Below are positions 45,085 to 55,486 of a stretch of DNA of 64,000 bases, piece after piece. The notes under the pieces are model-generated. The model did not search any database, was not told the origin of the DNA, and was given only the letters and a program-made list of their open reading frames with translations. This stretch comes from Casimicrobium huifangae. Lineage in GTDB: Bacteria; Pseudomonadota; Gammaproteobacteria; Burkholderiales; Casimicrobiaceae. The stretch's first letter is position 1; each line of letters starts with the position of its first letter. The stretch covers positions 2,588,436 to 2,652,435 of the forward strand of contig NZ_CP041352.1 of assembly GCF_009746125.1 (NCBI RefSeq). The letters run 5' to 3'. Both the position numbers and the translations under genes were made by a program.

Positions 45085-47007
45085 TTGGCTGACAAGCAAG
45101 AACTCTCTCTCGAAAGCGAATACGAGCTGTACGACGTGATGGTACGGCTGCGGGATGGCGGCGACGTCGATTCGCTTGATCCGGTTGCTCTGCAGGCCGC
45201 CGGCATCCCGGAGAAGTACGTCGCTTCCCTGCTGAAGCTGCTGCGTGCCGGGCAGATGGCCAAGGTCAAGGGCTCGTCGCCGAAGTCGCGTGCCGTGCAG
45301 GTCGCGGAGCGCTTTGTCCGTGCCGGCCTGACGGTGTCTGTCACGCCGGCGCTTAACGTGCAGACGCTGGTGCACGACGATCGCGTGACCCGCCCCGCCT
45401 GTAGTGAGCATGTTCACCTGACGGAGGAGCGCAAGTGCCCGGCCTGTGGCGTTTACGTCGACAAGATCACACCAGCCCTGCTGCGCAAGCGCAAGAAAAT
45501 CGCCAGGGCGCGGGAGCGCAAGGCCGAGCGGGACTCGCGACAAAAGATCAATGCCGAAGACCGCATGCGCATGGAGGCGCAGGCCGCGATCTTCCGCAAG
45601 CATATTCGCGCCGATCTCGGTGGCGCGTACGAGCTGGTCGAAGTTGATCACCGCCGTGATCGCCGTCTCCGCATGCAGCGGATCGCCGCCTCGCTCGGCG
45701 CCGCCACCGTTGCCTTGGTCGGTGGTGGATTGATTGCGCTGTGGGTCAGCAGCAAGGGCGACTGGTCGCTGGCAAGTCAGCGCTTTTTTGAAGGGCTGAC
45801 GGGCACTGCAAGCCGGGATCTGCCGTCCAGCGCCCTGGCCACAGCTGGCTCCGCTAACCGGGTTACCTTGCGCAGCCTTGCTCTCGAAGGCGCAGTGGAG
45901 CAGCTGGCTCACCCGCAAGCTGCCGTCGCTGCCGGCACTGCCGGCGTCGCGGCGCACCCAATCGTTGGCATCAGCATGCAGCGCAAGATGCAGCTGGCGC
46001 TGGCCACCTCGCGCACGCTGGCTGAAATCGGGCAACTGTCGAAGGCGCGCGACGTCCTGCTATCGGTCAAAACTACGCCCGAACTGATCGGAGAACCGGC
46101 GCTCGCTGCCGAGGTGCGGGTGCAGGAGATCGAAATTCAGGCATTAATGCTCGCGGCGACGCCGGCGTCGCAGTTCGCCGCCCAACTGCCACGCTTGCAG
46201 GATGCGCTGACCGCAGTCGCCGATGCTGGCGAGCGCGCGATCGCACTGGCGAGAGCCGGCGCTGCGCTCGGCAGCAAAGCGCATCTGATTGACACGGGGC
46301 GCGACCTGCTCAGTCGCGCACAAACCGGCCTTGACGCCATCAAGGACGCACCGTCGCGGGCCCACGCCCAGGCGGAATGGGCGCTGGCAAAGGCGCAGCT
46401 ACTCGCTGCCGAGGCGCAGATGTCCGCCGCATCGGGCGCGACGACTCGCGCCCGCACGCTCGCGTCCGAGATCGAGGCGCTGGCGCCGAAGACCGGCAAC
46501 GACGCGAACGCGGCGACTGTCGGTACTCAAGTTCGTATCCTCGCACTGGCCTGGCGAGCGCAGCGACAGGCGGGAGCCGAGGCTGACAAGGCTGCGCGAA
46601 CGCTGGCTGCTGCTTTCGCCACGCTGGAAAAGATCGCATCGCCATCAGCGCGGGCGGCTGCGTTGCGCGCCGTTTCGCCATTGCTTGCCGATGGCGAAGC
46701 GCGTGAGCGTGTGCTGGCGGCCGCCACAGCCGCCTTCGAGGCTGCCGCCAGTCTGCCGGCAGGCGAGCGTTACGGCGTCATGGCCGACGTCTCGCTGGCG
46801 TACGCCGAGGTCGGCGCAGGCAATCGCGCCGGCGAGCTGGCGCGGCAGGTGTTCGGTGCGGTGGCGCCGCAACAGGTGGAGGCGACCGAGACCGCCGCGC
46901 GACTGGTGATCGAACGTGAACTGGCCACGCTGCGTGAGCTGCGGAATGCTGCCCAGTTCGCAGAAGCCGATGCCGCAGCGCAAAAGGTGATTGCGTACTT
47001 GCGGTAG
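45085..47007 (+). CDS. Unrecognised protein: zinc-ribbon-like motif, one membrane helix, helical-repeat C-terminus
   Basis: 640 aa starting at a TTG (45085); no in-frame ATG lies close by. I do not recognise a family. The N-terminal part (1-95) is a small mixed domain (EYELYDVMVRLRDGGDVDSL, ERFVRAGLTVSVTPALNVQ). Then comes a possible zinc knuckle C106-x2-H-x-H-x6-C118-x2-C121, followed by a very basic coiled stretch (130-165, KRKKIARARERKAERD) and a transmembrane helix (about 199-222). The remaining 400 residues are alanine-rich helices in about 35-residue units, TPR- or HAT-like. The layout suggests a cytosolic metal-binding head with a periplasmic scaffold. Alone between MFS and purL. Confidence 0.7.
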   Translation: MADKQELSLESEYELYDVMVRLRDGGDVDSLDPVALQAAGIPEKYVASLLKLLRAGQMAKVKGSSPKSRAVQVAERFVRAGLTVSVTPALNVQTLVHDDRVTRPACSEHVHLTEERKCPACGVYVDKITPALLRKRKKIARARERKAERDSRQKINAEDRMRMEAQAAIFRKHIRADLGGAYELVEVDHRRDRRLRMQRIAASLGAATVALVGGGLIALWVSSKGDWSLASQRFFEGLTGTASRDLPSSALATAGSANRVTLRSLALEGAVEQLAHPQAAVAAGTAGVAAHPIVGISMQRKMQLALATSRTLAEIGQLSKARDVLLSVKTTPELIGEPALAAEVRVQEIEIQALMLAATPASQFAAQLPRLQDALTAVADAGERAIALARAGAALGSKAHLIDTGRDLLSRAQTGLDAIKDAPSRAHAQAEWALAKAQLLAAEAQMSAASGATTRARTLASEIEALAPKTGNDANAATVGTQVRILALAWRAQRQAGAEADKAARTLAAAFATLEKIASPSARAAALRAVSPLLADGEARERVLAAATAAFEAAASLPAGERYGVMADVSLAYAEVGAGNRAGELARQVFGAVAPQQVEATETAARLVIERELATLRELRNAAQFAEADAAAQKVIAYLR

Positions 47008-47024
47008 CGCCGCGCATGGCACAT

Positions 47025-47144
47025 CAACTTTGGCGAAGAAGCCCTATTGCACCGGGCTTGACAAGGTAAAACGCCAAAAGTCGACTTTCTGTCGAATCAG
47101 CCTGGTAGCCCAGTAAAAAAGACGTTTCTGCCCAAAAGGTGCTT
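47025..47144. repeat. Dispersed palindromic repeat, copy 6
   Basis: 120 bp between convergent genes. Left arm CAACTTTGGCG...CCGGGCTTG, centre AAAAGTCGACTTTCTGTCGA, right arm (minus strand) AGCACCTTTTGGGCAG...ACTGGGCTACC. Confidence 0.62.
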
Positions 47145-47157
47145 CCGCCCTTTCAGG

Positions 47158-50100
47158 CTATCCCAGCCAAATTCTGGCGTTCTCGAACATTCGCAGCCAC
47201 GGCGAGCGCGTCCAGCCTTCGGGATGCCACGAAAAGTTCTCGACGCGATGAGTGCGCTCCGGGTGTGGCATCAGCACGTTGAAGCGGCCATCCGCCGTAG
47301 TGAGCCCGGTAATGCCGCCCGGTGAGCCGTTCGGGTTCAGCGGATAGGTTTCGGTGGCGGCACCGTGGCCGTCGATGAAGCGCAGCGTAACCAGCGACTG
47401 CGCGGCCTCGAATTGTTCCTCGTTCTTGAACTGCGCGAAGCCCTCGCCGTGCGCCACCACGATGGGAAGCCGGGTCTTTTCCATGCCCTTGAAGAAAATC
47501 GACGGCGTGTCCATCACTTCCACCAGCGCGGTGCGACACTCGAACTGTTCACTGCCGTTGCGCACGAACTTCGGCCAGTGTTCAGCGCCGGGGATGATCG
47601 GCGCCATCTGCGCCAGCATCTGGCAGCCGTTGCAAATGCCGAGCGCGAAGGTATCGTCCTCGCCAAAGAATTCCTGGAACTGCTCGCGCAGCACCGGATT
47701 CAGCAGGATCGACTTCGCCCAGCCAGCGCCGGCGCCCAGCACGTCGCCGTAGCTAAATCCACCACACGCGACAAAGCCCTTGAATTCATCCAGTGTGCGA
47801 CGACCGGTCTGCAGGTCGGTCATGTGCACATCGTAGGCATCGAAGCCAGCCATCGTGAACACGTGCCCGGTCTCAATATGCGAATTGACGCCCTGCTCGC
47901 GCAGGATCGCGACTTTGGGACGCGAGCCCGTCGCGATCATCGGCGCCGCCACGTTGACCGTGGCATCGAAAAGAACACGCGGCGTGAGGCCGACGTCGGC
48001 ATCATCAAACACGCGGTCGAACTCGGCATCGGCACAGTCCGGGTTGTCGCGCAGGCGCTGGATCTCGATGCTGGTGGCACTCCACGCCGCATGCAGGGCC
48101 TGACGCGCCTCATCAAGGATCGTCTTGCCGCCCTGTTCGATCACCAGTTTGCCATCGTCGCGCAAGGTGGCGATCTCGTGCACTGGCAGACCAGCAAATG
48201 CATCGCGAGCCTTTGCCAAATCGGCGCGGCGGACCTGGACGACGGCGCCGAGTTCCTCATTGAACAGCACACCAAACGCATCAGCAGCCGCATCAAGCGT
48301 CACCGTCAGACCCGAGCGCGAGGCGATCATCATCTCCGCGAGCGTCGCCAACAGACCTCCATCGGACTTGTCGTGATAGGCGAGCGCCAGGCCCTGCGCG
48401 TTGAGCGCCTGCACGCCTGCGAAGAACGCCTTGAGGTCATCCGCAGAATCGCAATCCGGCGTGCTGTCACCCATCTGCGAGAGCACCTGGGCGTAGATCG
48501 AGCCACCCAGCCGCGCCTTGCCGCGCGCCACGTCAACCAGCAGCAATACTGTGTCACCCTCGGTGCGCAACAGCGGCGTCAGCGTGCGCTTGACGTCAAC
48601 GACGTTGGCAAAAGCGCTGACGATCAGCGACACCGGCGAGTGCACGGACTTTTTGCAGGAGCCATCGCCCCAGGAGGTGCGCATGCTCATCGAGTCTTTG
48701 CCGACCGGGATGGCGATGCCGAGGGCCGGGCAAAGCTCCATGCCCACCGCGTGCACGGCGTCGAAAAGCGCGGCATCTTCGCCGGCCACATCAACAGCGG
48801 CCATCCAGTTGGCGGAGAGCTTGATGTCGCCGATGGCATGGATGCGTGCTGAGGCAATATTGGTGATGGCTTCCGCCACCGCCATGCGCGCCGATGCGGG
48901 GGCATTGAGAACAGCGAGCGGCGTGCGCTCGCCCATCGCCATCGCCTCGCCAGCGTCGCCCACGAAATCGCGCAGCGTGACAGCGCAATCGGCCACCGGA
49001 ACCTGCCAGGGGCCGACCATCTGTTCGCGTGCGGTGAGACCACCGACGAAGCGGTCACCGATGGTGACGAGGAAGGTTTTGTCTGCGACCGTTGGATGCT
49101 GCAACACGCGATAGGCAACGTCACGCAAGCTCACGGCGCTCGCAGCGAGCGACGCACCGGGCGCTGCCTTGCGCACGGCGTTGCGCTCCATCTTGGGTGG
49201 TTTGCCGAGCAACACTTCGAGCGGCATGTCCACCGGCTTGTTGCTGAACTTGGCGTCGGCGACGGTCAGATTGCCCGACCCGTCCGCAACGCCGAGCACG
49301 GCGAACGGACAACGCTCGCGTTCGCAGAACGATTTGAACGTCGCAAGGCTCTGCGGCGCAATCGCCAGCACGTAGCGCTCCTGCGACTCGTTGCACCAGA
49401 TTTCGGCCGGACTCATGCCGGGCTCCAGCGTCAGCACTTTGCGCAGGTCGAACAATGCGCCGCGCGGATCGCTCTCATTGCCCGCGCCATGTACCAGCTC
49501 GGGCAACGCGTTCGACAGGCCGCCCGCACCAACGTCGTGGATGGCAAGGATCGGATTGACATCGCGCAGCCGCCAGCACGCGTTGATGACTTCCTGCGCG
49601 CGCCGCTCCATCTCGGGGTTACCGCGCTGCACCGAGTCGAAGTCAAGATCTGCCGTGTTCTGGCCGGTCGTCATTGACGACGCTGCGCCACCGCCCATGC
49701 CAATACGCATGCCCTCACCGCCGAGCTGGATCAGCAGCGTGCCCGCCGGAAAGGCAATCTTGTGCACGTGGGCATCCGACACCGCACCGACGCCACCGGC
49801 AATCATGATCGGCTTGTGATAGCCGTAAACCGTATCGCCCACCTGTTGCTCGAAGGTGCGGAAATAGCCACCGAGGTTTGGGCGACCGAACTCATCGTTG
49901 AATGCGGCACCACCAATCGGGCCCTGAATCATGATGTCCAGCGCCGAAGAAATGCGGGCCGGTTTGCCGACGTTTGCCGTCGCGGCCTCCCAGGGCTGCG
50001 GCAGGCCGGGCAGGCGCAGGTTGGACGTGGTAAAGCCGGTGAGCCCGGCCTTGGGCACGGCGCCACGGCCCGTCGCGCCTTCGTCGCGGATCTCACCGCC

Positions 50101-51030
50101 CGCGCCCGTCGCGGCGCCGGCGAACGGTGCAATCGCGGTGGGGTGGTTGTGGGTCTCGACCTTGGCGAGGTAGTGCGTGCGGTCGCGATGCGCATCGTAC
50201 TTGCCGTCGGCGTCCGGATAGAAACGCTCGGCGTCGCCGCCGGTCAGAATGGCTGCATTGTCGGAGTACGCAATCTCGGTGCCGCCGGGTGCCAGGTTGT
50301 GAGTGTTGCGGATCATCGCAAACAGCGAACGATCCTGCGCCACACCGTCGATCGTCCAGCTCGCGTTGAATACCTTGTGTCGACAGTGCTCCGAATTGGC
50401 CTGCGCGAACATCAGGAGCTCAACGTCCGTCGGATCGCGACCCAGTTTGTCGAACGCGGCGGCGAGGTAGTCGATTTCGTCGGGTGACAGTGCCAGCCCG
50501 AGCTCACTGTTGGCATGCTTGAGCGACCCGGTGTTGCGAGGGATGCTCGCCAGCGGTTTTGCAGCGTGCACGTCAAACAATGCTTCAGCGGCCTTGATGT
50601 CCGGCAGCACGGCTTCGGTCATGCGGTCATGACAGGCGTCCTCAATGGCGCGTTTCGCCTGCGTGGTCAGCGCCTTCTCTGCAGAGACCCAGAACCACAC
50701 GCCACGCTCGATCCGCTGCACGGCGTCGAGCCCGCAGTTGTGGGCGATGTCGGTCGCCTTCGACGACCACGGTGAGATGGTGCCCAAGCGTGGTACGACC
50801 AGGAACGCATATTGGTGCCCGTCGCTCGGTTCGGCATCAGCGCCATAGGCCAGCAAGGCATCGAGCCGGGTGCGCTCTTCGCGGTTGAGCTCGCGATTGA
50901 CTGCGGCGAAGTGCCAGAACTCGGCGTTGATCGCAGTCACCCGATGTTCGGTGAGGGTAGCAACCAGTTTGTCTTGACGAAACTGCGAGAGCGCGGCGGA
51001 GCCGCGAAGGGACAGGAAGGTGGCGGGCAT
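47158..51030 (-). CDS. purL: Phosphoribosylformylglycinamidine synthase (large single-chain form)
   Basis: Fourth step of purine synthesis, FGAR to FGAM with glutamine and ATP. 1290 aa, the normal size for the gammaproteobacterial/eukaryotic-type PurL. In order: N-terminal PurS-like domain (about 1-150), FGAM synthase core with the [20 protein letters not shown] nucleotide and substrate site, the duplicated AIRS-like half, and a C-terminal class I glutaminase domain. The glutaminase has C1133 in GICNGCQML and H1256/E1258 in MPHPERTH. No other pur genes are nearby. Confidence 0.98.
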   Translation of the reverse strand: MPATFLSLRGSAALSQFRQDKLVATLTEHRVTAINAEFWHFAAVNRELNREERTRLDALLAYGADAEPSDGHQYAFLVVPRLGTISPWSSKATDIAHNCGLDAVQRIERGVWFWVSAEKALTTQAKRAIEDACHDRMTEAVLPDIKAAEALFDVHAAKPLASIPRNTGSLKHANSELGLALSPDEIDYLAAAFDKLGRDPTDVELLMFAQANSEHCRHKVFNASWTIDGVAQDRSLFAMIRNTHNLAPGGTEIAYSDNAAILTGGDAERFYPDADGKYDAHRDRTHYLAKVETHNHPTAIAPFAGAATGAGGEIRDEGATGRGAVPKAGLTGFTTSNLRLPGLPQPWEAATANVGKPARISSALDIMIQGPIGGAAFNDEFGRPNLGGYFRTFEQQVGDTVYGYHKPIMIAGGVGAVSDAHVHKIAFPAGTLLIQLGGEGMRIGMGGGAASSMTTGQNTADLDFDSVQRGNPEMERRAQEVINACWRLRDVNPILAIHDVGAGGLSNALPELVHGAGNESDPRGALFDLRKVLTLEPGMSPAEIWCNESQERYVLAIAPQSLATFKSFCERERCPFAVLGVADGSGNLTVADAKFSNKPVDMPLEVLLGKPPKMERNAVRKAAPGASLAASAVSLRDVAYRVLQHPTVADKTFLVTIGDRFVGGLTAREQMVGPWQVPVADCAVTLRDFVGDAGEAMAMGERTPLAVLNAPASARMAVAEAITNIASARIHAIGDIKLSANWMAAVDVAGEDAALFDAVHAVGMELCPALGIAIPVGKDSMSMRTSWGDGSCKKSVHSPVSLIVSAFANVVDVKRTLTPLLRTEGDTVLLLVDVARGKARLGGSIYAQVLSQMGDSTPDCDSADDLKAFFAGVQALNAQGLALAYHDKSDGGLLATLAEMMIASRSGLTVTLDAAADAFGVLFNEELGAVVQVRRADLAKARDAFAGLPVHEIATLRDDGKLVIEQGGKTILDEARQALHAAWSATSIEIQRLRDNPDCADAEFDRVFDDADVGLTPRVLFDATVNVAAPMIATGSRPKVAILREQGVNSHIETGHVFTMAGFDAYDVHMTDLQTGRRTLDEFKGFVACGGFSYGDVLGAGAGWAKSILLNPVLREQFQEFFGEDDTFALGICNGCQMLAQMAPIIPGAEHWPKFVRNGSEQFECRTALVEVMDTPSIFFKGMEKTRLPIVVAHGEGFAQFKNEEQFEAAQSLVTLRFIDGHGAATETYPLNPNGSPGGITGLTTADGRFNVLMPHPERTHRVENFSWHPEGWTRSPWLRMFENARIWLG

Positions 51031-51192
51031 GCGCGAGGCGGTGTGCGGCCGGCGCGTCCGACAGAAGCCAAAGCGCCGAAAGCTGGTGCGGAAAACTGGA
51101 TTTTAGCGGGTGAGCGACTATCTGCACCGCCCCTGCGTTCGCCCACCACAGCGGGCGGCCGGAGCGAAGAACACCGCCGCCTGCGCTATTAC

Positions 51193-52065
51193 CTACTGTA
51201 CGCCGTACTTGTTCGGCAGCTTGAGGTTTTCTTTCATGTACTGGTTCATCGGCAGCTTGAACGCGCCACTCTCGAACCACTTGGCATAGATCGTCCTGAT
51301 CTGCCCATTGCTGAACAGGCCTGCGATCGCGTTGTCGATCAGCTTCTCGAACGCAGGATCATCCTTGCGGTACATGATGCCGTAAGGTTCGACAGAAACG
51401 TACTTGCCGACAAAGTCGTACGCCGTCGGGTCCTTCGATTTGCCAACCAGACCAAACAGCAAAGCGTCGTCATTGGCCACCGCCGCCGCCTCGCCAGATT
51501 CCATTTTGGCGAAGCCCTCGGCATGGTCTTTGGCCAGCACGATCTTCATGCCCAGATTGCGTTCGGTGTTGAGCTGCTTGATCACCGTCTCGGTAGTGGT
51601 CTTCTCGGTCACCACGATCGTCTTGCCACGCAGATCGGTCAGGTCTTTCAGGTTCGACGACTTCTTCGCCAGCAAACGCGCGCCGGCCATGAATGTCGTG
51701 TAGCTGAACGCCACGTCCTTCTGCCGCGTGACAGTGTTGGTAGTCGAACCACACTCGACATCAACACGGCCGTCTCTCACCGCTGCGATACGGTCTGCCG
51801 GCTTCAGGGCGACCAGCCTGAGTCGCAGGTCAGAGCGCTTGAGCTCGCTCTTGACCAGATCGAAAACCTTCAGACAAATGTCGACCGAATAACCAACCGC
51901 TTCACCCTTGTCGTTGATGTACGAAAACGGCGACGAACTCTCGCGATGACCGAGCCGGAACTCGCCTCGCTCCCGAACTTCCGATAGCGTATCGGCATGA
52001 CTCCATGCAGAGACGGCAACTAGCGCCAGCAATACCAGCTTCCTCGACCAATATCCCCTCAACAT
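51193..52065 (-). CDS. Glutamate/aspartate-type ABC solute-binding protein
   Basis: 290 aa, SBP family 3. Signal peptide MLRGYWSRKLVLLALVAVSAWSHAD. GYSVDICLKVFDLVK and VDVECGSTTNTVTRQKDVAFSYTTF closely resemble GltI/DEBP, the glutamate-aspartate periplasmic protein. No gltJKL genes follow, so it is an orphan component. Its divergent neighbour across a 306-bp gap is glutamate dehydrogenase, which makes a glutamate ligand plausible. Confidence 0.9.
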   Translation of the reverse strand: MLRGYWSRKLVLLALVAVSAWSHADTLSEVRERGEFRLGHRESSSPFSYINDKGEAVGYSVDICLKVFDLVKSELKRSDLRLRLVALKPADRIAAVRDGRVDVECGSTTNTVTRQKDVAFSYTTFMAGARLLAKKSSNLKDLTDLRGKTIVVTEKTTTETVIKQLNTERNLGMKIVLAKDHAEGFAKMESGEAAAVANDDALLFGLVGKSKDPTAYDFVGKYVSVEPYGIMYRKDDPAFEKLIDNAIAGLFSNGQIRTIYAKWFESGAFKLPMNQYMKENLKLPNKYGVQ

Positions 52066-52371
52066 CGTTCGCTACTCCCGAAAAGCAATGTCGGCCGCGC
52101 CCGGCCAGGCAACGCGTGATTGTGAATGTAATGCCTGCGACGCGGGGTCGCCTCCGGTACCGGATGATTGCGGCTGAATATCTGTGCAATCCTTCGCCGC
52201 TCACCATCACCTTAGCACTGTTCCGTGCCTTGCACCCTATTTGAAACGCACCCGATATCGCATGCAATCGGAATCGAGCATGACGCATGCCAGTAAATGC
52301 ATTGTCGGACATTGTCCACCACAACATCGGGGCCCTACATTGCGGGTTTTCATCCTTACCCTGGATACAAG
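52066..52371. promoter_or_regulatory. Divergent intergenic region between the GltI-like gene and gdh
   Basis: 306 bp without a gene. Toward gdh there is TTGTCC (52312-52317), 18 bp, TACATT (52336-52341), about 30 bp before the ATG, a plausible but weak promoter. The nearby ATTGTCGGAC/ATTGTCC half-repeats could bind a regulator. Nothing convincing is seen on the other side. Confidence 0.35.
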
Positions 52372-53649
52372 ATGACCACGACGGGTCTTTCCTACGTTCC
52401 AAACAACCCCAACAGCCCGTGGCAGATTTACCTGCAGCAGGTGGACCGTGTGACGCCGCACCTTGGCCACCTCGCACGCTGGGTTGAGACCCTCAAGCGC
52501 TGCAAACGCGTGCTGGCGGTTGACATCCCGATCAACCGCGACGACGGCACCGTGGCGCATTTCGAAGGTTTCCGCGCGCAGCACAATCTTTCCCGTGGTC
52601 CCGGCAAGGGGGGGGTCCGCTTCCACCCGGACGTCACCATCGACGAGGTGATGGCGCTGTCGGCGTGGATGACGGTCAAGAACGCAGCGGTCAACCTGCC
52701 CTACGGTGGTGCCAAAGGCGGCATCCGTGTTGACCCGAAAACACTCACGCGCCCCGAACTGGAGCGTCTGACCCGCCGCTACACCAGCGAAATTGGGCTG
52801 ATCATCGGTCCCGACAAGGACATCCCGGCACCGGACGTCAACACCAACGACCAGATCATGGCGTGGATGATGGACACCTATTCGATGAACGTCGGCGCCA
52901 CTGCGACCGGCGTCGTCACCGGCAAACCGATCGCACTGGGCGGCTCGCTTGGTCGTCGTGAAGCGACTGGCCGTGGCGTCTACATCGCGGCACGCGAAAC
53001 CGCTTATGCGATGGGCCTTGACATCAAAGGGGCACGGGTCGTCGTACAAGGCTTTGGCAACGTAGGCGGTATCGCTGCACGCCTGTTCAAGGCTGCGGGA
53101 GCGATCGTTGTCGGCATCCAGGACGTCAGCGGCGCTGTCGTCAATGAAGCTGGCATCAACGTCGATGCCGCGCTTGAGTTCGTGGCGCAGGGCAACAAGC
53201 TGACCGAATACATTGGCGTAACGCCGATCACCGAAGATGAATTCTGGGCGCTGAAGAGTGACATCTTCATCCCGGCGGCGCTTGAGAACCAGCTTACGGC
53301 GACGCGTGCAAAATCAATCTCGACCCGACTGGTCGTCGAAGGCGCTAACGGCCCGACGACCCCGCAGGCCGACGATATCCTGCATGACCGCGGCATCACT
53401 GTGGTGCCGGACGTCATCGCCAACGCTGGCGGCGTAACTGTCAGCTACTTTGAATGGGTGCAGGATTTCTCCAGTTTCTTCTGGACGGAAGCAGAGATCA
53501 ACGATCGCCTTGAACGCATCATGGTCGAAGCGCTCAAGGCCGTAGTGCACACCGCAGACAAACACAAGGTCTCCCTGCGCACCGCCGCGTTCATCATCGC
53601 CTGCACTCGCGTACTGGCAGCGCGCGAACTGCGCGGGCTCTACCCCTGA
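52372..53649 (+). CDS. gdhA: Glu/Leu/Phe/Val-family dehydrogenase (glutamate dehydrogenase)
   Basis: Reversible oxidative deamination of glutamate to 2-oxoglutarate. 425 aa from [12 protein letters not shown]; 25 more codons are open upstream but unlike the family. The substrate and active-site stretch is [23 protein letters not shown] with catalytic lysines. The NAD fold begins at [20 protein letters not shown], and [15 protein letters not shown] follows. Length and motifs fit the NAD-type hexameric enzyme, but the family also contains branched-chain dehydrogenases. A GltI-like binding gene is divergent. Confidence 0.93.
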   Translation: MTTTGLSYVPNNPNSPWQIYLQQVDRVTPHLGHLARWVETLKRCKRVLAVDIPINRDDGTVAHFEGFRAQHNLSRGPGKGGVRFHPDVTIDEVMALSAWMTVKNAAVNLPYGGAKGGIRVDPKTLTRPELERLTRRYTSEIGLIIGPDKDIPAPDVNTNDQIMAWMMDTYSMNVGATATGVVTGKPIALGGSLGRREATGRGVYIAARETAYAMGLDIKGARVVVQGFGNVGGIAARLFKAAGAIVVGIQDVSGAVVNEAGINVDAALEFVAQGNKLTEYIGVTPITEDEFWALKSDIFIPAALENQLTATRAKSISTRLVVEGANGPTTPQADDILHDRGITVVPDVIANAGGVTVSYFEWVQDFSSFFWTEAEINDRLERIMVEALKAVVHTADKHKVSLRTAAFIIACTRVLAARELRGLYP

Positions 53650-53665
53650 TCCTGCCGACGACAGC

Positions 53666-53691
53666 GTGCCAGCCGGCGTAGCGGCTGGCAC
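53666..53691. terminator. Hairpin between convergent gdh and flavoprotein genes
   Basis: GTGCCAGCCG-GCGTAG-CGGCTGGCAC: a perfect 10-bp stem with a 6-nt loop, 16 bp after the gdh stop. There is no T-run, so it may be a bidirectional or Rho-assisted end. Confidence 0.45.
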
Positions 53692-53709
53692 CGGCCGCGC
53701 CTGTCACCG

Positions 53710-55485
53710 TCAGGTAGCGCTGCGCGCCACTGCATCCTGCGCCGCAAGATACGCAAACGTCAGGCCAGGGCCGATCGTGATGCCGGGCGCGGGGTAGGTT
53801 CCCCCCATGATCGAGTGCATGTCATTGCCGCAGGCATACAAGCCGGCGATTGGCTCGCCGCGCTGGTCCAGCACCCGCGCAGCGGCATCGGTGCGCAGAC
53901 CTGTTGCTGCGCCAATGTCCCCCGGGTAGAGCCGGATCGCGTAGTACGGCCCGGTTCGCAATGCCCCCAGACAGGGATTTTTGGCGCTGCGCGTGGCGTC
54001 GCCGTTGGCTCGCTGGTAGTCAGTGCTGCCACGCTGGAACTCGGCGTCAACACCCCGCTCCGCCGCCGCATTGAATCGTTCGATCGTTGCCGTCAGCACC
54101 GCAGGGTCGGCGCCCATCTTCGCAGCCAATTCAGCCACTGTGCGACCTTGCGTCAGGTAGCCGTCGGCCAGAAATGGCGCGATGCTTGCCCCCTCCTTCG
54201 CTCCCGGCCGAATCATGCCGAGACCATAGCGCGCCAGCGCTTCCGCATCGCAAACCAGCCACGCCGGAATACTGGGTGCGTGCCGATCAGCGGCCTGCAT
54301 GGCCAGGCCAAACAGATGGTAGGACGTCGACTCATTGACGAATCGCTCACCGCGCTGGTTCACCGTGATCATCCCCGGCTTGCCACGATCCATCACGAAG
54401 TGCGGGAAGGCCGCGACGCTACCGTCGGCACGCTTGCGAATCGAAACCGGCGCCCAGAACGCATGACTCAGCACTTTGCCGTCTTCTGCCGGATCTGAGG
54501 CCAATTCTGTGGCGCCATAGCTGGCGCCGATGGCAATAGCAAGGTCCTGCGCGCTCCCGGTATGGCCCGGCGCAGCGGGGCACCAATCGGGACTGACACC
54601 CGGCAACCACTCACCACGTCGTTTAGGATGGCGATTGAAGCCGCCGCTGGCAAGGACTACGCCGCCTCGAACCACCACTTCGCGACGGACGCCGTCCTGC
54701 TCAAGTACGACGCCAGTGACGCTCTTGCCTGTCTCGCCTTCTCCCTGCGTTCGCAGCGCCGTCACATTGCAGCGATTCACAATGGTCACCTTGCGTTCGC
54801 GTAGAGACAGCAGCAACCGCCCGATCAGCGCATTGCCCATGACCAGCCGCGTACCGCGACCGTGCAGTAGCCGGTCCATCTGATGGCGCAGGATGATGCG
54901 CATCGCATAGCGGAACGACTTGAAGGATTTGCCGACGTTCAACAGGTGCCCGATGTCATCACGATCAACCATCATGCCGCCTAGCACCGTGAACTCCGGG
55001 ATCGGCGGTCTGATCAGCTTGAGCGCTTTGCCCAGCAAGCGGCCGTCGAACGGCTTGGGCTCAATGGCGCGGCCCCGCAGTACAGAGCCGGGCAGCTCGG
55101 TCATATAGTCAGGATGCAACTGGCGCACCTGATACTGCACGTGGCTGTTGTCCTCCAGCTTGGCAACGGCCTCGTGACCATTGGCAAGAAATGCCTCACG
55201 CAAGGCACGCGGCGCCCGCGCGCCTACCGCCCGATCCAGAAAGTCCAGCGCCTTTTCATAGCTGTCGCTCGGGTCTACTGCCAGCCCCGGCTTGCTGAGC
55301 GGCACCCAGCTGGTTGCGGCGGACAGCGCAGTGGTGCCGCCAAGGTACTCAGTGCGCTCCACCAGCAAGACACGCGCGCCGTCAATCGCGGCGCACAGCG
55401 CCGCCGACATACCGGCGCAGCCAGCGCCGATCACGACGACATCGAATACATCCTGGTCAGCGACCGACTGCAGCGAGACGTCCAT
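53710..55485 (-). CDS. KstD-like FAD-dependent dehydrogenase
   Basis: 591 aa, fumarate-reductase/3-ketosteroid-delta1-dehydrogenase flavoprotein family. The N-terminal FAD site is DVVVIGAGCAGMSAALCAA with VERTEYLGGTTALSAATSW. A C-terminal FAD segment, GLYACGNDMHSIMGGTYPAPGITIGP, keeps the tyrosine that corresponds to the KstD active-site region, but the usual LGTxGG is IGAATG here. It probably introduces a ring double bond by alpha,beta-dehydrogenation. No steroid genes are nearby, so the substrate is likely another alicyclic ketone or acid. It begins one base after the aroE-like stop and is thus co-translated. Paralogue of the 57376 product. Confidence 0.85.
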   Translation of the reverse strand: MDVSLQSVADQDVFDVVVIGAGCAGMSAALCAAIDGARVLLVERTEYLGGTTALSAATSWVPLSKPGLAVDPSDSYEKALDFLDRAVGARAPRALREAFLANGHEAVAKLEDNSHVQYQVRQLHPDYMTELPGSVLRGRAIEPKPFDGRLLGKALKLIRPPIPEFTVLGGMMVDRDDIGHLLNVGKSFKSFRYAMRIILRHQMDRLLHGRGTRLVMGNALIGRLLLSLRERKVTIVNRCNVTALRTQGEGETGKSVTGVVLEQDGVRREVVVRGGVVLASGGFNRHPKRRGEWLPGVSPDWCPAAPGHTGSAQDLAIAIGASYGATELASDPAEDGKVLSHAFWAPVSIRKRADGSVAAFPHFVMDRGKPGMITVNQRGERFVNESTSYHLFGLAMQAADRHAPSIPAWLVCDAEALARYGLGMIRPGAKEGASIAPFLADGYLTQGRTVAELAAKMGADPAVLTATIERFNAAAERGVDAEFQRGSTDYQRANGDATRSAKNPCLGALRTGPYYAIRLYPGDIGAATGLRTDAAARVLDQRGEPIAGLYACGNDMHSIMGGTYPAPGITIGPGLTFAYLAAQDAVARSAT

Positions 55486-55486
55486 G

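Noticed and set aside
47365-48852. 495-codon open frame antisense to purL
   Set aside because: It lies wholly within a certain purL gene; its composition is Arg/His/Asp-rich as expected from the complement of GC-rich coding DNA, with no domain or ribosome site.
53710-55485. Steroid-degradation gene cluster
   Set aside because: The flavoproteins resemble KstD, but no hydroxysteroid dehydrogenase, meta-cleavage or acyl-CoA genes are present, and an AroE-like gene is coupled instead.
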